A stretch of DNA of 64,000 nt from DASRWI01 sp035654655 (GTDB lineage Bacteria > Bacteroidota > Ignavibacteria > Ignavibacteriales > Ignavibacteriaceae), in the NCBI GenBank assembly GCA_035654655.1, contig DASRWI010000016.1, forward strand, positions 1 through 64,000, written 5' to 3'. A model generated the notes under the pieces. That model saw nothing but the letters and a program-made list of their open reading frames with translations, made no database searches and had not been told where the DNA came from. Made by a program: the position numbers and the translations under genes. Positions 61,192 to 64,000 of this stretch are shown here, piece after piece (the stretch's first letter is position 1; each line of letters opens with the position of its first letter).

Positions 61192-62583
61192 ATGGAAATT
61201 TTTACTCTCTTAATTGGACTTGCAATAGGTTTATTGTCTGGAATTATCTTCTTCCTATTGAAATCAAAAAAATTAAGTTCATCGTTTGCACAGCAAATTG
61301 AAGAACAGAAAAATTTTTCTTCTCAACTTGTTGTTGAAAAAAGTAAATTGGAAGAAAAATGCAGCAACATAGAGGGTATTAATAAAAAACTTACCGAAGA
61401 TTTAAGCACTCTAAGAAACAAAGAAATTGAATTAAACAAAATTAATTCATCTTTTTTATCTGATAATAAAAATTTAACCTCAAAACTTGAAGAACAAAAA
61501 CAAGAACTTGAAAATTTAAATCAGAAACTTAAGATTGAGTTTAAAAATCTTGCCAACGAGATAATGGAAGAAAAAAGTAAAAAATTTACTGAACAGAACA
61601 AACAAAACTTAAGTGATATCCTAAATCCTTTAAAAGAAAAAATAAAAGATTTTGAACAGACAGTTAAAGAATCTCACGAAAAAGGAATTAGACAGCATTC
61701 AGAGCTAAAAGAGAAAATTCTTTCTTTAACTGAACTAAATACTCAAATGAGCAAAGAAGCTAATAATCTTACAAATGCTCTTAAAGGTCAAACTAAAACC
61801 CAAGGTAATTGGGGGGAATTTATTCTCGAACAAATTCTTGAACGCTCAGGATTAGTAAAAGATAAAGAATACTTTGTTCAGCAAACTTATAGAAACACCG
61901 AAGGAGCAATGGTTCGTCCTGATGTTATTATTTCTCTACCTGAAAAAAGAAGTATTGTAATTGATTCTAAAGTTTCATTAGTAGCTTATGAAAAATACTG
62001 CTCAGCAGAAGATGAAGGCACAAAGCAACAAGCGTTAAAAGAACATATGACCTCATTGAGAAATCATATTAATGGTTTATCAGGAAAAGAATACCAGAAT
62101 ATACCTGATTTAAACACCTTAGATTTTGTTCTGTTATTTATGAATATTGAACCTGCATTTAATTTAGCAATGCAAACAGAGTCGACATTATTTAATGAGG
62201 CTTTTGATAAGAAGATTGTTATTGTTAGTCCATCCACCTTATTAGCTACTTTATTAACCATTGCTAATATTTGGAAAAATGAAAAGCAAAATAAAAATGC
62301 ACTTGAAATTGCAACATTAAGCGGACAACTTTATGATAAATTTGTTGGTTTTGTTGCAGATATGAAGGACATAGATAAAAAAATTAAAGCGGTTGATTCA
62401 AGTTATAGTAATGCAATGAATAAGCTAAGTGAGGGAAGAGGAAATATTGTTCGTCAAGCAGAAAAGATAAAAACATTGGGTGCTAAAGTTAGCAAACAGA
62501 TTCCTCAGGATTTATTAGATAGGTCCGAAAACTTTATTGAAGCTGAAATTGAAAACGAAGAAGAAGAAGTGGCAAACCCTTAA
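61192..62583 (+). CDS. rmuC: DNA recombination protein RmuC
   Basis: A 463-residue membrane-anchored protein that limits inversions between repeats. Starting at the ATG at 61192 (AGGG upstream), it has an N-terminal transmembrane helix (IFTLLIGLAIGLLSGIIFFL), a long coiled coil (about 35-150), then the RmuC nuclease-like core (TQGNWGEFILEQILERSGL, VRPDVIISLPEKRSIVIDSK, and IVIVSPSTLLATLLTI). The VRPDV/IDSK residues match the PD-(D/E)xK-type site. A longer in-frame reading from 61108 lacks a ribosome site. Its stop overlaps the convergent antiporter gene by four bases. Confidence 0.94.
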   Translation: MEIFTLLIGLAIGLLSGIIFFLLKSKKLSSSFAQQIEEQKNFSSQLVVEKSKLEEKCSNIEGINKKLTEDLSTLRNKEIELNKINSSFLSDNKNLTSKLEEQKQELENLNQKLKIEFKNLANEIMEEKSKKFTEQNKQNLSDILNPLKEKIKDFEQTVKESHEKGIRQHSELKEKILSLTELNTQMSKEANNLTNALKGQTKTQGNWGEFILEQILERSGLVKDKEYFVQQTYRNTEGAMVRPDVIISLPEKRSIVIDSKVSLVAYEKYCSAEDEGTKQQALKEHMTSLRNHINGLSGKEYQNIPDLNTLDFVLLFMNIEPAFNLAMQTESTLFNEAFDKKIVIVSPSTLLATLLTIANIWKNEKQNKNALEIATLSGQLYDKFVGFVADMKDIDKKIKAVDSSYSNAMNKLSEGRGNIVRQAEKIKTLGAKVSKQIPQDLLDRSENFIEAEIENEEEEVANP

Positions 62584-64000
62584 AGTTTTTTGAGAGCAGA
62601 ATAGAATTTTTCCGGTGTATCTAATTCAAACAATTGTTCAACTTTTTCTCTGCTTTGAAATTTTTTTGATATATCCGCTAAAAGCTGCAGCTGTAATTCA
62701 TTTTTATTTTCAGGGGTAAGCAGGAGAAATATTATTCTTGATAATGTTTCATCAAAAGCGCTAAAGGGTAAACCGATTTTATTCACTGCACATATAATAA
62801 TAGGCTTATCGATATTTACTCTGGCGTGTGGAATAGCCAGGTAATTTGCTATTCCGGTTGGAATTGCTTCTTCCCTTTCCATAACCTTAGATAATACTTC
62901 TTTTTTATTAATTTTGTTTGGAGTATGTTCAATCAGATGATAAATTAATTCATCTTTTGAAAGAATATCTGTAAAAATTATGTTCTTAGGTGATAGAAAA
63001 TTAAATAACTGCTTAGTCTTCTTATCCTTTAATAATGCATTTATAACTGGACCGCTGGTTAAAGATGTAAGTAAAGCCATTGAAACCAGAGCTACAAAAA
63101 AAGCTTCAGAAATTAATCCAACTTGCAAAGCCAAAATACCCAGGATGATTTCCATTGCTCCTCGTGAATTCATTCCAAAACCAATCATTAATGCTTCGCG
63201 CTTTGAAAATCCTGTTATCTTTGCTCCAAATGTGCAGCCTATAATTTTACCTAAGAATGATAAAATTAAAACAACAATAGTTAATACGGGATCAAAGTTA
63301 GTAATAAAATTCACTCTCAAGCCAATAGAAACAAAAAACAAAGGTGCAAATATATTGTTTACAAATTGCTGAACCACTTCTCTTGTGTGTTCTTTTAAAT
63401 GTACAGAATCCCCTATTGCAATACCAACAAGAAAAGCTCCAAATATTGCATGAACACCTATGTATTCAGTAAATGCTGCTCCTAAAAATCCTAATATGAA
63501 AATAAAATTAAGAACTCCGCCAGGATAAGAAATCTTTGTTTGCAGATATGGAAGAATTCTATTTATTATTTTTCTTCCTACAAAAAACAAAATAACAATG
63601 AAAGCAAAAATTAATGCGCTTGTTTGCATAAAGTTGAAGATTGAATGAGATACATCCATCATACTTAATATTATAGAAAATATTAACCAACCAATAACAT
63701 CATTAAACATTGCTGCTGAAATAATTGTTAATCCAACAGGTGTTTTGAAAATATTTAAGTCAACTAAAGTTTTAGCGATTACGGGTAAAGCAGAAATTGA
63801 TAATGCAGTTCCTGTGAATAAGGCAAAAAGAAAAATCCTATTATTATCAGGTGCGTGGAATAAATCCGGGGAATAATAAGCTGCAGCAAAACCTATAACA
63901 AAAGGGATTATAATTCCAAGAACACTTGTAGTAATTGCTGCACGTCCCTGCTTAATAACCATTGATAAATCTACTTCAAGTCCTGATACCAGCAAAAGCA
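62580..64000 (-). CDS. CPA2 cation/proton antiporter with C-terminal PTS EIIA domain (5' end outside window)
   Basis: The visible 473 codons continue past the window end. The N-terminal part is a Na+(K+)/H+ exchanger: SGLEVDLSMVIKQGRAAITT, SISALPVIAKTLVDL, FNDVIGWLIFS, GVHAIFGAFLVGIAIGDS and NSRGAMEIILGILA. From about 330 on is an EIIA-Fru/Ntr-like domain with the phospho-accepting His in AIPHARV and LLLTPENKNELQLQLLADIS. Such fusions suggest control of transport by the nitrogen-type phosphotransferase system. A leucine-coded TTG at 63995 is not the true start: coding sequence of the same frame runs to the edge. Confidence 0.88.
   Translation of the reverse strand, partial: LLLVSGLEVDLSMVIKQGRAAITTSVLGIIIPFVIGFAAAYYSPDLFHAPDNNRIFLFALFTGTALSISALPVIAKTLVDLNIFKTPVGLTIISAAMFNDVIGWLIFSIILSMMDVSHSIFNFMQTSALIFAFIVILFFVGRKIINRILPYLQTKISYPGGVLNFIFILGFLGAAFTEYIGVHAIFGAFLVGIAIGDSVHLKEHTREVVQQFVNNIFAPLFFVSIGLRVNFITNFDPVLTIVVLILSFLGKIIGCTFGAKITGFSKREALMIGFGMNSRGAMEIILGILALQVGLISEAFFVALVSMALLTSLTSGPVINALLKDKKTKQLFNFLSPKNIIFTDILSKDELIYHLIEHTPNKINKKEVLSKVMEREEAIPTGIANYLAIPHARVNIDKPIIICAVNKIGLPFSAFDETLSRIIFLLLTPENKNELQLQLLADISKKFQSREKVEQLFELDTPEKFYSALKKL

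Noticed and set aside
63993..63995. TTG as the start of the antiporter gene
   Set aside because: The frame remains open to the window edge and the visible part begins in the middle of a conserved transmembrane region, so the gene starts outside the window.

Overview
The window looks like chromosomal DNA from a low-GC (about one-third GC by eye), anaerobic or facultative member of the Bacteroidota/Ignavibacteriota lineage. Four things point there. The 1341-residue secreted protein ends in a type IX secretion tail of the NYPNPFNPST type, which is common in Ignavibacteria. Several genes are preceded by TAnnTTTG elements (Bacteroidota -7 consensus). There is a TonB-dependent receptor with a carboxypeptidase-regulatory-like domain, and S46 and DPP4-type dipeptidyl peptidases. 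No rRNA, CRISPR array, phage or complete insertion sequence was seen. There is one tRNA, tRNA-Arg(CCU).

Layout. 1-7.4 kb: an [FeFe]-hydrogenase locus with hydC-hydB-hydA on the minus strand (hydA cut by the window edge), the maturase hydF upstream on the same strand, and maturases hydG-hydE divergent. 7.4-16.3 kb: a 32-residue microprotein resembling the start of a sodium/solute symporter, an NmrA-like reductase, a SecB-like chaperone, a polysaccharide deacetylase, a DPP7-like S46 peptidase, a repeat-rich 450-bp intergenic mosaic, an M6-like metallopeptidase, a DUF2188 protein with an attenuator-like leader, and a Crp/Fnr regulator. 16.4-32.3 kb: glycogen phosphorylase with a VOC protein, release factor 1, an unusual membrane-spanning LamG-Kelch-winged-helix-BTAD regulator, a secreted esterase, aat, an MFS transporter, RNase Z, fumarase and a proton-pumping pyrophosphatase.

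32.4-47.2 kb: a TonB-dependent receptor followed by two tandem paralogous secreted proteins, the large T9SS beta-helix protein, an HGSNAT-like acyltransferase, a gamma-lyase family PLP enzyme, two divergent GT-C-type membrane glycosyltransferases, and tRNA-Arg. 47.2-64 kb: DPP4-type peptidase, a four-gene cluster (DUF4905-like, AMMECR1, MEMO, DUF2520), a three-domain adenylation-ACP-acyltransferase protein, YhbY, atypical SDR, a tandem jelly-roll protein, a small HEAT-like exported protein, a GT4-EamA-SDR operon, RmuC, and a CPA2 antiporter fused to an EIIA domain (cut by the window end).

Together the genes suggest a fermentative or anaerobic heterotroph. It would hydrolyse extracellular peptides and polysaccharides, store glycogen, dispose of or take up electrons through an NADH-linked hydrogenase, and conserve energy with a K+-independent H+-PPase. 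The least explained items are the membrane-anchored SARP-like regulator (20.8-23.4 kb), the TonB-linked paralog pair (34.5-35.9 kb), the AMMECR1/MEMO cluster (49.4-52.6 kb), and several leader-RNA structures and palindromes. All functional calls rest on reading the sequence and on remembered family motifs. No database search was run.
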